A stretch of 64,000 bases of DNA from Aestuariibaculum suncheonense (GTDB taxonomy: Bacteria; Bacteroidota; Bacteroidia; Flavobacteriales; Flavobacteriaceae). Both the position numbers and the translations under genes were made by a program. How positions within the stretch are numbered: the stretch's first letter is position 1; each line of letters opens with the position of its first letter. A model generated the notes under the pieces. That model searched no databases. It was not told the origin of the DNA and was given only the letters and a program-made list of their open reading frames with translations. Location of the stretch: positions 124,001-188,000 of the forward strand of contig NZ_JACVXC010000001.1 in NCBI RefSeq assembly GCF_014596935.1. The letters are read 5' to 3'. Below, piece by piece: positions 36,657-44,453 of this stretch.

Positions 36657-38000
36657 ATGAAAAGTAACATTGAAGCTTTTTTAGATCAAGTTAAAGAGCG
36701 TAATGGTCACGAACCAGAGTTTTTACAGGCTGTTGAGGAAGTAGCAGAAACCGTTCTTCCTTATATTGTAGAGCATGATATTTATTACGGTAAAAATATT
36801 CTATTAAGAATGGTTGAACCGGAGCGTGTTATCACGTTTAGAGTGTGTTGGGTAGATGATGAAGGAGAGATACAGGTTAACCGCGGTTATCGTATTCAAA
36901 TGAATTCAGCTATTGGTCCTTATAAAGGAGGATTACGTTTTCATCCAACCGTAAACCTAAGTATTTTAAAATTCTTAGCTTTCGAGCAGGTATTTAAAAA
37001 TAGTTTAACAACCCTACCAATGGGTGGTGGTAAAGGAGGAAGTGATTTCGATCCAAAAGGAAAGAGCGACAACGAAATTATGCGTTTCTGCCATGCCTTC
37101 ATGAGTGAGTTATTCAGACATATTGGTCCGAATACCGACGTTCCTGCTGGAGATATAGGTGTTGGTGCTCGTGAAATCGGTTTCCTTTTCGGAATGTACA
37201 AAAAGCTAAGAAATGAGTTTACTGGAGTATTAACCGGTAAAGGATTATCTTGGGGTGGTTCCTTAATAAGACCGGAGGCAACAGGTTATGGTACGGTGTA
37301 TTTTGCTGAAAATATGCTGAAAACTAAAAATAATACAATCGAAGGAAAGAATGTTGTGATTTCTGGTTCTGGAAATGTTGCTCAATATGCTGCCGAGAAA
37401 ATTTTACAATTGGGAGGTAAAGTATTAACTTTATCAGATTCTTCAGGATACATTTATGATGCCGATGGTATTGATGCTGAGAAATTAGCTTACGTTATGG
37501 ATCTTAAGAATGTGAAACGAGGAAGAATTAGCGAGTATGTTACTGTTTATCCTTCAGCCCAATTTGTGGAAGGTAAAACACCTTGGGGTGTGAAATGTGA
37601 CATTGCATTACCATGTGCTACTCAAAACGAGCTTCATGAAGAAGATGCAAATATGCTTTTAGCAAACGGCTGTATTTGTGTGAGTGAGGGAGCTAATATG
37701 CCTTCAACTAAAGAAGCTATTGCGGCTTTCCATAAAGCAAAAATTTTATTTGCTCCGGGCAAAGCTTCAAATGCCGGTGGTGTTGCAACTTCAGGGTTAG
37801 AAATGACTCAGAACTCGTTAAGATTTAACTGGACAAGAGAAGAAGTTGATAAGAAATTAAAAGAGATTATGGCCAATATTCACGATTCTTGTATTACTTA
37901 CGGAAAAGGTGAAGACGGTTATATCGATTATGTAAAAGGTGCAAATATTGCAGGATTTGTTAAAGTTGCCGATGCCATGTTAGCACAAGGTATTGTTTAA
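36657..38000 (+). CDS. gdhA: Glutamate dehydrogenase (hexameric, NADP-type)
   Basis: The enzyme interconverts 2-oxoglutarate plus ammonium and glutamate in the cytosol and is a main route of ammonium assimilation. ATG 36657 is used, although a TTG one codon earlier is also open. It has 447 residues, the size of the small hexameric class. Substrate-site motifs are complete: GPYKGGLRFHPTVNLSILKFLAFEQVFKN, LPMGGGKGGSDFDPKG and PAGDIGVGAREIGF. The Rossmann segment reads VVISGSGNVAQYAAEKI. NADP preference is inferred from the class. It is a single unit with a -7 box upstream and a perfect terminator downstream. Confidence 0.96.
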   Translation: MKSNIEAFLDQVKERNGHEPEFLQAVEEVAETVLPYIVEHDIYYGKNILLRMVEPERVITFRVCWVDDEGEIQVNRGYRIQMNSAIGPYKGGLRFHPTVNLSILKFLAFEQVFKNSLTTLPMGGGKGGSDFDPKGKSDNEIMRFCHAFMSELFRHIGPNTDVPAGDIGVGAREIGFLFGMYKKLRNEFTGVLTGKGLSWGGSLIRPEATGYGTVYFAENMLKTKNNTIEGKNVVISGSGNVAQYAAEKILQLGGKVLTLSDSSGYIYDADGIDAEKLAYVMDLKNVKRGRISEYVTVYPSAQFVEGKTPWGVKCDIALPCATQNELHEEDANMLLANGCICVSEGANMPSTKEAIAAFHKAKILFAPGKASNAGGVATSGLEMTQNSLRFNWTREEVDKKLKEIMANIHDSCITYGKGEDGYIDYVKGANIAGFVKVADAMLAQGIV

Positions 38001-38024
38001 TCAATGGCATTTATAAAATAGTTG

Positions 38025-38057
38025 AAAAGCTTCCTGAATTTCAGGAAGCTTTTTTGT
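38025..38057 (+). terminator. Terminator after gdhA
   Basis: AAAAGCTTCCTGA (38025-38037) pairs perfectly with 38041-38053 around a 3-base loop, followed by TTTGTTTT. Confidence 0.92.
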
Positions 38058-38099
38058 TTTAATTTATATGATTTTCAGGTAAAACTCGTTACTTATAAA

Positions 38100-38107
38100 T
38101 ATATTTG
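38100..38107 (+). promoter_or_regulatory. Probable -7 box of the porZ-recO unit
   Basis: TATATTTG matches TAnnTTTG and lies 10 bp before the porZ ATG. No clear -33 TTTG was found. The close spacing predicts a very short leader, or use of the second ATG at 38126. Confidence 0.4.
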
Positions 38108-38116
38108 ACCAATTAA

Positions 38117-40477
38117 ATGGTATTTATGTTTAAAAAACTCGTTGTTTTTATAGTCTGTATAATTCCGGTTTGGCTTCTCGCTCAAGATTTTTCAGCGTCC
38201 TGGCAAAGTCACTTTTCATATTATAATATTAAGGAAGTTGCTCAGGGAAACGATAAAATTTATGCAGCTTCAGAAAATGCTATTTTCAGTTTAGATACAC
38301 AAACCAATCAGTTAGAAGAAATTACTACGATTAATGGTTTGTCTGGAGAAACCATTTCAACCATTTATTATAGCGATACTTATGAATTGCTTGTTGTTGG
38401 ATATGAAAATGGTTTGATTGAAATTGTTTTTGATAATGATGAGAATGTGTTAACAATTGTTGATATTATCGATAAACCTACTATTCCCCCCACAACAAAA
38501 CGAATCAATCATTTAAATGGCTATAATAATTTAGTTTATATATCAACCAGTTATGGTATTTCGGTGTTCGATTTGGCGCGTTTAGAATTTGGTGATACCT
38601 ATTTTATTGGAGATGGCGGAACCCAAATACAGGTAAACCAAACGGCTGTTTACCAGGATTATATTTATGCGGCTTGTTCTGGAGGTAACGGTATACGAAA
38701 AGCGTTAACGACTAGTGTCAATTTGATTGATTTCAGTAACTGGCAGACCGTAACTACCGGCAATTTTACAGGAATAGAATCACAGTTGGATAATGTATAT
38801 GCCGTACGATCAGACAAACGACTGTTCAAATTAGATAATTCAACCTTATCAGAATTAGCTGTTTACCCAGATCAGCCATTAGACTTGCGTTCTGTAAATG
38901 ATGATTTGATAGTTACTACAAAAAACAGTGTATTTGTTTACGATACCGGTTTTAACCTTTTATCGCAATCAGTAGTCGATCTTGATAATTTCCCTACGGA
39001 GTTTACGGCTGCAACAATAGGTGAAAATTATATTTATGTAGGAACTAAAAATTTTGGAGTTTTAAAAACGGAATTTTTAAACCCGATTTCTTTCGAAGAA
39101 ATTCACCCAGAAGGCCCTTTGTTAAATACTCCGTTTTCTTTACAAGCGACTCCAAATGGGGTTTGGGTAACCTTTGGCGAATATACATTTGATTATAATC
39201 CATATCCCCTGAATAGTAGGGGTATGAGTCATTTGAAAGGAGATGAATGGATTAATACGCCTTATAGTGAGGTTTTAGGAGCACGATGTTTAAATACAAT
39301 AACACTTAACCCATTAAAAGGAAGTCAAGTCTTTATAAGTTCTTTTTTTAATGGTTTGTTAGAAGTGAATGAAGAAGTAGCTACTTTTTTATATAATCAA
39401 GACAATAGTGATTTAGAATCTTTGATTTTACCAAGTAATCCAAGCTATATAGATATTAGGTTAGGTAGTACAACTTTTGATAACAATGGGCTTTTATGGA
39501 CAGTAACATCCAGAATTAAAAAACCTTTAAAATCATATAATCCTACAACAGGGCAATGGAAAAGTTATGATTTTTCTTCAATTATTAGAGATCCTCTTAA
39601 TGATAATTTAGGGTTTACTGACATTACAATTGAGTCATCAACTGGAACAAAGTTTATAGCCGGATTCCCAAATGGAATTATAGGGTTTAATGAAAACAAT
39701 GGGAGTCAATTATTAAAAAGTTTGAAAGGGGAAGAGAGTAATATGCCTGATGATTTGGTTTTGGCTTTAGCTTTAGATAAGAGAAATCAATTGTGGATTG
39801 GGACATATAGAGGATTGCGGGTGTTGTATAACACATCAAACTTTTTTGATAATGATGTTCAAGTAGATGAAATTATTATTGAAGAGGATGGTATAGCTAA
39901 AGAATTGTTATATCAACAATATATTACTGATATAAAAGTGGATGGTTCCAATAACAAATGGATTGGAACTACCGATTCAGGAATTTTCTATTTTTCTTCA
40001 GACGGACAGAAAACGATTTACCATTTTACGACCGATAACTCTCCGTTACCATCCAATAGTATTCGAGATATTTCTATTGATGATGTTAATGGCGTGGTTT
40101 ATATTGCCACAACCCGAGGTTTAGTGTCGTTTCAATCGGGGAGTTCTGGAGCTCTCCAAACATTGGAGAATGCCTATGCGTATCCTAATCCGGTCAGACC
40201 AGGATTTGATATTGTTGAAAAGAAAGTTAAGATTAAAGACATTTCAGAAAATGTCAATATTAAGATTACTGATATCGAAGGAAATCTGGTTGCCGAAGGA
40301 CAATCGAGAACCAATCAAAGATACAGTGGTTATAATCTAGAAATAGATGGCGGTACGGCGTATTGGAACGGTAAAAACCTTGCGAATAATGTCGTGGCAT
40401 CAGGTGTGTACTTAGTTATGTTATCCGATTTAGATACCTACGAAACCAAAGTGCTTAAAATAATGGTTGTACGATAA
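38117..40477 (+). CDS. porZ: PorZ, type IX secretion attachment-complex component
   Basis: PorZ is a surface protein of the type IX secretion attachment complex; in Porphyromonas it delivers anionic LPS to the sortase so that cargo can be anchored. The signal peptide ends near residue 23 (VWLLAQ/DFSASW). Two beta-propeller regions follow, with two-component-regulator-type repeats (IYAASENAIFSLDTQTNQLEEITTINGLSGETISTIYY; LWIGTYRGLRVLYNT; KWIGTTDSGIFYFSSDG). The C-terminal sorting-like domain begins NAYAYPNPVRPGFD and ends GVYLVMLSDLDTYETKVLKIMVVR. It has 786 residues, the normal length. The stop overlaps the recO start by one base. The protein supports an active type IX pathway for the lyase at 7600-10566. 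Confidence 0.9.
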   Translation: MVFMFKKLVVFIVCIIPVWLLAQDFSASWQSHFSYYNIKEVAQGNDKIYAASENAIFSLDTQTNQLEEITTINGLSGETISTIYYSDTYELLVVGYENGLIEIVFDNDENVLTIVDIIDKPTIPPTTKRINHLNGYNNLVYISTSYGISVFDLARLEFGDTYFIGDGGTQIQVNQTAVYQDYIYAACSGGNGIRKALTTSVNLIDFSNWQTVTTGNFTGIESQLDNVYAVRSDKRLFKLDNSTLSELAVYPDQPLDLRSVNDDLIVTTKNSVFVYDTGFNLLSQSVVDLDNFPTEFTAATIGENYIYVGTKNFGVLKTEFLNPISFEEIHPEGPLLNTPFSLQATPNGVWVTFGEYTFDYNPYPLNSRGMSHLKGDEWINTPYSEVLGARCLNTITLNPLKGSQVFISSFFNGLLEVNEEVATFLYNQDNSDLESLILPSNPSYIDIRLGSTTFDNNGLLWTVTSRIKKPLKSYNPTTGQWKSYDFSSIIRDPLNDNLGFTDITIESSTGTKFIAGFPNGIIGFNENNGSQLLKSLKGEESNMPDDLVLALALDKRNQLWIGTYRGLRVLYNTSNFFDNDVQVDEIIIEEDGIAKELLYQQYITDIKVDGSNNKWIGTTDSGIFYFSSDGQKTIYHFTTDNSPLPSNSIRDISIDDVNGVVYIATTRGLVSFQSGSSGALQTLENAYAYPNPVRPGFDIVEKKVKIKDISENVNIKITDIEGNLVAEGQSRTNQRYSGYNLEIDGGTAYWNGKNLANNVVASGVYLVMLSDLDTYETKVLKIMVVR

Positions 40478-41196
40478 TGTTAGTTACGACAAATGCCATT
40501 GTACTTTCCAAGATAAAATTCAAGGACAATGATTTAATTGTTACCTGTTACACTCAAGAATTAGGTGTTGTTGGCTTCTTGCTTAAAGGGGTTTTAAAAA
40601 GTAAAAAATCGGTAAACAAAGCCGCCTATTTTCAGTTGTTATCGCAATTGCAATTGATTATAAATTACAATGCGAATCGGTCGTTACAAGTTGTAAAAGA
40701 GTCCAAACCTGTAAATGTATATGCCAGTTTACATATACATATTTTAAAAAGTTCTATTGTGATGTTTTTGGCAGAGGTGTTATATTCTGCGTTGCGGGAA
40801 GAAGAACAAAATGAAACGCTTTACAGTTATATTGAAACCGCTTTGCTGTGGTTGGACGAGCAATCTGAGTTTGCAAATTTTCATTTATTATTTCTGTTGA
40901 ATCTTACTAAATATTTAGGGTTTTATCCCGATACAACCAGTATTGATTTTCCGTATTTTAATTTAGCAGACGGGATGTTCGATTTAAAAGAATACGACAA
41001 ACATTCGGTTTCTGGAGATAATTTAAAGCTCTTAAAAGAACTGTTAGGTATATCTTTCGACGATTTACCTTCTGTTAAAATAAACGGAAAGCAACGTCAG
41101 GCGTTTTTAAATATGTTATTACAGTATTACGAATTGCATTTAGATAGTTTCAGGAAACCAAAATCTTTGGAAATCCTTAATCAGGTTTTTAGTTAA
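40477..41196 (+). CDS. recO: DNA repair protein RecO
   Basis: RecO is a recombination mediator that loads RecA with RecR on SSB-coated single-stranded DNA. The N-terminal OB-fold starts MLVTTNAIVLSKIKFKDNDLIVTCYTQELGVVGFLLKGVLKSKK, which is diagnostic. A helical C-terminal region follows, including FHLLFLLNLTKYLGFYPD. The bacteroidetal form lacks the zinc-finger cysteines of some RecO proteins, and none are seen here. It has 239 residues. The ATG overlaps the porZ stop (TAATG), so it is translationally coupled. Confidence 0.93.
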   Translation: MLVTTNAIVLSKIKFKDNDLIVTCYTQELGVVGFLLKGVLKSKKSVNKAAYFQLLSQLQLIINYNANRSLQVVKESKPVNVYASLHIHILKSSIVMFLAEVLYSALREEEQNETLYSYIETALLWLDEQSEFANFHLLFLLNLTKYLGFYPDTTSIDFPYFNLADGMFDLKEYDKHSVSGDNLKLLKELLGISFDDLPSVKINGKQRQAFLNMLLQYYELHLDSFRKPKSLEILNQVFS

Positions 41197-41236
41197 TAGT
41201 ATTTTCAACTTATAGAATTACTATTTTAGCAACGTC

Positions 41237-41713
41237 ATGCAGCAATCAAAACAAACATATACTGTAGAGGAGGCCAAACGAAAGTTAGAACATTACTGTG
41301 CCTATCAGGAACGCTGTCATCAGGAAGTGGTTCAGAAACTTATTCAAATGCGTATGATTCCGGAGGCAATAGATGTAATTGTAGTGCATTTACTTCAGCA
41401 TAATTTCTTGAATGAATCGCGGTTTGCTAAACAATTTGCCAGCGGAAAATTTAAAATAAAGCATTGGGGGAAAAATAGAATTGCATTCGAACTGAAAAAA
41501 AAAGACATCAGTAAGATTAATATTCAGGAAGCTCTTAATGAAATTGAAGAAGAGGAATATTTGGAGTTGTTTAATGCAATCGCAGAGAAAAAGGCTGAAA
41601 GTATTCGGGAACAAAATGTTTACAAGAAGAAAAAAAAGTTTGCTGATTACTTTTTGTATCGGGGCTGGGAATCTTACTTGGTTTACGAAAAAGCAAACGA
41701 ACTTATAAAATAA
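41237..41713 (+). CDS. recX: Regulatory protein RecX
   Basis: RecX modulates RecA filament activity. It is a 158-residue protein of three-helix repeats: YTVEEAKRKLEHYCAYQERCHQEVVQKL, VVHLLQHNFLNESRFAKQFASGKFKIKHWGKNRIAFELKKK, then ALNEIEEEEYLELFNAIAEKKAE. FLNESRFAKQF is a typical RecX segment. It lies 40 bp after recO and before a bidirectional terminator. The recO-recX pairing supports the call. Confidence 0.92.
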   Translation: MQQSKQTYTVEEAKRKLEHYCAYQERCHQEVVQKLIQMRMIPEAIDVIVVHLLQHNFLNESRFAKQFASGKFKIKHWGKNRIAFELKKKDISKINIQEALNEIEEEEYLELFNAIAEKKAESIREQNVYKKKKKFADYFLYRGWESYLVYEKANELIK

Positions 41714-41745
41714 AAAAAGGGTTAAGTTGAAGCTTAACCCTTTTT
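41714..41745. terminator. Bidirectional terminator between recX and a convergent gene
   Basis: AAAAAGGGTTAAG (41714-41726) pairs perfectly with 41733-41745. The A-run before and T-run after the stem serve both recX and the minus-strand gene ending at 41768. Confidence 0.9.
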
Positions 41746-41767
41746 AGCAATATGTTTTCAGTTTTAA

Positions 41768-42262
41768 TTATAAGCTAAATGACATTCCGAAACTAATAGT
41801 AAACTGATTGTGTAATTTTTCAGCAGGTGTTAAATCTTCAGTTTTATATTTTGCTAAAGGCGTATTTAATTCTGTGTAAACACCAAAACCTTGTGTGAAA
41901 AAGTAACGCGCTCCTAAATGTCCGCCAAAGTTCTTAAGACTTAAGTTTAAACCAGGATAGAAATCGAAGTTTTCATCAATGTTAATAACGTTTCCTAAGT
42001 TCGCATTAAAACGTCCTTTAAGGTCGAAACGATCGCCAAAATCAGCGTTGATATCTTCATTAACCCCTAAAGCATAAGCAGAAGATATACCAATAGAAAT
42101 GTTATCGCCAAGGCCATAATCGTAAGTAATGTTTAAGCTTGTGGCATTATCTTGTAAGTTTACACCAACTTGAAATTTATTATCATTTACACCACTATAA
42201 GCTTGTGCGTTCATAAACGAAAAACTAAGAATGGCAACAGCTAATAAAATTAATTTTTTCAT
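41768..42262 (-). CDS. Small outer-membrane beta-barrel protein (about 8 strands)
   Basis: This is a secreted barrel-type protein of unknown function, 164 residues. The signal peptide is MKKLILLAVAILSFSFMNAQ. The mature part alternates polar and hydrophobic residues in strands (KFQVGVNLQDNATSLNITYDYGLGDNISIGISSAYALG; LKGRFNANLG; FGGHLGARYFFTQGFGVYTELNTPL). It ends in the barrel-signature strand NQFTISFGMSFSL. A -7 box TATATTTG lies at 42296-42289 on the minus strand. The gene appears to be a single unit. It could be annotated as an OmpW/OmpA-like barrel, but no family-specific motif was recognised. Confidence 0.82.
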   Translation of the reverse strand: MKKLILLAVAILSFSFMNAQAYSGVNDNKFQVGVNLQDNATSLNITYDYGLGDNISIGISSAYALGVNEDINADFGDRFDLKGRFNANLGNVINIDENFDFYPGLNLSLKNFGGHLGARYFFTQGFGVYTELNTPLAKYKTEDLTPAEKLHNQFTISFGMSFSL

Positions 42263-42288
42263 AATTTGAATTTAGTATTTTTGGTAAA

Positions 42289-42296
42289 CAAATATA
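42289..42296 (-). promoter_or_regulatory. Probable -7 box for the small barrel protein
   Basis: The minus strand reads TATATTTG, matching TAnnTTTG, 27 bp before the start codon at 42262. No exact -33 TTTG was found at 19-base spacing. Confidence 0.45.
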
Positions 42297-42325
42297 TTAC
42301 AACTTTTATAAAACGAAGTATTTAT

Positions 42326-43186
42326 TTACAATCCTTTGTGAGTTTTAACAATGGCTCGGTTATTTTTCCAGTCAATCCATTTCTGACCGCGAATTCTACG
42401 CATTACATTGTCGAAACTACGCATAAAAATCAGGTTGGAAACAGCCTTACTAAAGTTTTTCGGGTTTCGGGCTATGGCACGTAAACTCATCGAAAATCCA
42501 GGCGTAACGTAGCGCATATAGTGCCAGTAACCTTCAGGCATATATAAGACCTCGCCGTGATTTAATTCCGTTTGGAAGCCCTTGGCTTTTTTCAGCATAG
42601 GCCATTTTTTAAAATCCGGATTATTAAAATCAATATCTTCTCTGGTAATTAACGAATATGGGATTTTGTATAGATATTGATTTTGTTTCTGGTCGAATAA
42701 AATAATCTGCTTTTTTCCTTCAAAATGAAAATGAAAAATGTTAGCCAGATCAATATCGTAGTGCATAAACGTATACGAATCGCGTCCGCCAAAAAACAGC
42801 ATGGGAATGCCTTTCATCAAGCGTAAACCAAAATCGGGGAAAGTAAAATCGTTTTGTAGTTGTGGAATTTCCTTAATAGCATTCCATAAAAATATGCGGA
42901 ATTTGGTGGGTTCTCGTTTTAGCAAATCGATATACTCGCCAAGTTTCATTTTGGCATGCGGCTCATTAAAGCCATCTTTATAATCCACAGGTCGGTCATC
43001 ATACAACGGAATGGTAATATCGCCACCCAGTTCCTTCATATAATCTAAACTCCATTTGCTGTACGCCGGCCAGTCTTCTATAAAACGCTCAATCACCACA
43101 GGTTGTTGCGGTATAAAATAATGCTTTATAAAATCCTCCTTGGTGATGGTTTTTACCCGAGGAATGTCTTGTAAGTTTAACGACAA
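42326..43186 (-). CDS. Cupin-like/JmjC-type Fe(II) 2-oxoglutarate-dependent oxygenase-like protein
   Basis: This cytosolic 286-residue protein has the cupin_8/JmjC fold. The N-terminus resembles FIH-like hydroxylases (PVVIERFIEDWPAYSKWSLDYMKELGG). A metal triad is visible: HYDID (His-x-Asp) in SYTFMHYDIDLANIFHFHFEGKKQIILF, and the distal histidine in EVLYMPEGYWHYMRYVTPGFSMSLRAIARNP. Family members hydroxylate proteins or small molecules; the substrate here is unknown. It is separated from bioB by 172 bp and has no obvious functional partner next to it. Confidence 0.85.
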   Translation of the reverse strand: MSLNLQDIPRVKTITKEDFIKHYFIPQQPVVIERFIEDWPAYSKWSLDYMKELGGDITIPLYDDRPVDYKDGFNEPHAKMKLGEYIDLLKREPTKFRIFLWNAIKEIPQLQNDFTFPDFGLRLMKGIPMLFFGGRDSYTFMHYDIDLANIFHFHFEGKKQIILFDQKQNQYLYKIPYSLITREDIDFNNPDFKKWPMLKKAKGFQTELNHGEVLYMPEGYWHYMRYVTPGFSMSLRAIARNPKNFSKAVSNLIFMRSFDNVMRRIRGQKWIDWKNNRAIVKTHKGL

Positions 43187-43358
43187 GGTGAAAAATTTAG
43201 TGAGCCAAAGTTAAGAAAAGGTTATCACTTGTAAAATAGGCAACAGGGAGTTTCCTTTTTATTCCAAAATCTGCGATTTTAAAATAAAGAGGCCGGACCA
43301 TACGCTATATCTTTTTAAGCAAAAATTAAAAAAGATGCCGCTGCTATCCCTAACTCAC

Positions 43359-44447
43359 TTATGATTTTCCTTTGACCTTTGCCGCTTGGTTACGGGCAAT
43401 GGTATGTTCTGGTCGGCTCCATTTAGGTTTTTCACCTAAGCTTTCGTAAGCAGAATCTTTAGCTTCCACGGTTTGTGGTTGCATTTTTTTAATAAAAGGC
43501 TTTTGCGGATTTAGACCAAGTAGCTTAAATAATTCCATATCTTCATTGACGTCCGGATTAGGCGTGGTTAAAAGCTTATCGCCCGCAAAAATAGAATTGG
43601 CTCCGGCAAAGAAACACATGGCTTGACCTTCCTGTGTCATTTGTGTTCGTCCGGCACTTAAACGCACTTGGGTTTCTGGCATAACGATGCGTGTAGTTGC
43701 TACCATTCTTACCATATCCCAGATAGAAACAGGTTTTTGGTCTTCGAGCGGTGTACCTTCAACTGCTACCAAAGCATTGATGGGGACGGATTCTGGTTGC
43801 GGATTTAAAGTTGATAGAGCAACCAGCATTCCGGCGCGATCTTCTTCCGTTTCACCCATGCCAATAATACCACCGCTGCAAACCGTAACGTTGGTTTTTC
43901 TAACATTATTAATGGTTTTCAGGCGGTCTTCAAAACCGCGTGTAGAAATCACTTGTTTATAATAATCTTCCGAAGAATCTAAGTTGTGGTTATACGCATA
44001 TAAACCGGCTTCGGCTAAGCGTTTGGCTTGATTTTCGGTAAGCATTCCCAAAGTACAGCACACTTCCATGTCGAGTTTGTTAATGGTTCGAACCATCTCC
44101 AACACCCGGTCGAATTCTTCACCATCTTTAACATTACGCCAGGCTGCTCCCATGCAAACACGGGAGCTACCGGACGCTTTGGCACGTAAAGCCTGAGCTT
44201 TTACTTGCGTAACGGACATTAAATCGTTGCCTTCAATATTGGTATGATAACGTGCGGCCTGTGGACAATAACCACAATCTTCCGGACAACCACCTGTTTT
44301 TATAGATAGCAAAGTACTTACCTGAACTGTATTCGGATCGTGGTGCAAACGATGAATAGTTGAAGCCTTGTAAAGCAATTCCATTAGTGGTTTGTTGTAG
44401 ATTGCTAAAATCTCTTTTTGTGTCCAGTTGTGTCTAGCCGCAGTCAT
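43359..44447 (-). CDS. bioB: Biotin synthase
   Basis: This radical-SAM enzyme inserts sulfur into dethiobiotin to make biotin. The cluster motif GCPEDCGYCPQ gives Cys54, Cys58 and Cys61. Other conserved blocks are CMGAAWRN, EVCCTLGML, YNHNLDSSEDYY, CSGGIIGMGET and RLSAGRTQM. It has 362 residues. It lies 6 bp after the TonB-dependent receptor gene, so the two form an operon. No bioA, bioD or bioF is present in the window. The receptor link suggests uptake of biotin or of dethiobiotin for conversion by BioB (inference). Confidence 0.97.
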   Translation of the reverse strand: MTAARHNWTQKEILAIYNKPLMELLYKASTIHRLHHDPNTVQVSTLLSIKTGGCPEDCGYCPQAARYHTNIEGNDLMSVTQVKAQALRAKASGSSRVCMGAAWRNVKDGEEFDRVLEMVRTINKLDMEVCCTLGMLTENQAKRLAEAGLYAYNHNLDSSEDYYKQVISTRGFEDRLKTINNVRKTNVTVCSGGIIGMGETEEDRAGMLVALSTLNPQPESVPINALVAVEGTPLEDQKPVSIWDMVRMVATTRIVMPETQVRLSAGRTQMTQEGQAMCFFAGANSIFAGDKLLTTPNPDVNEDMELFKLLGLNPQKPFIKKMQPQTVEAKDSAYESLGEKPKWSRPEHTIARNQAAKVKGKS

Positions 44448-44453
44448 CGAGGT

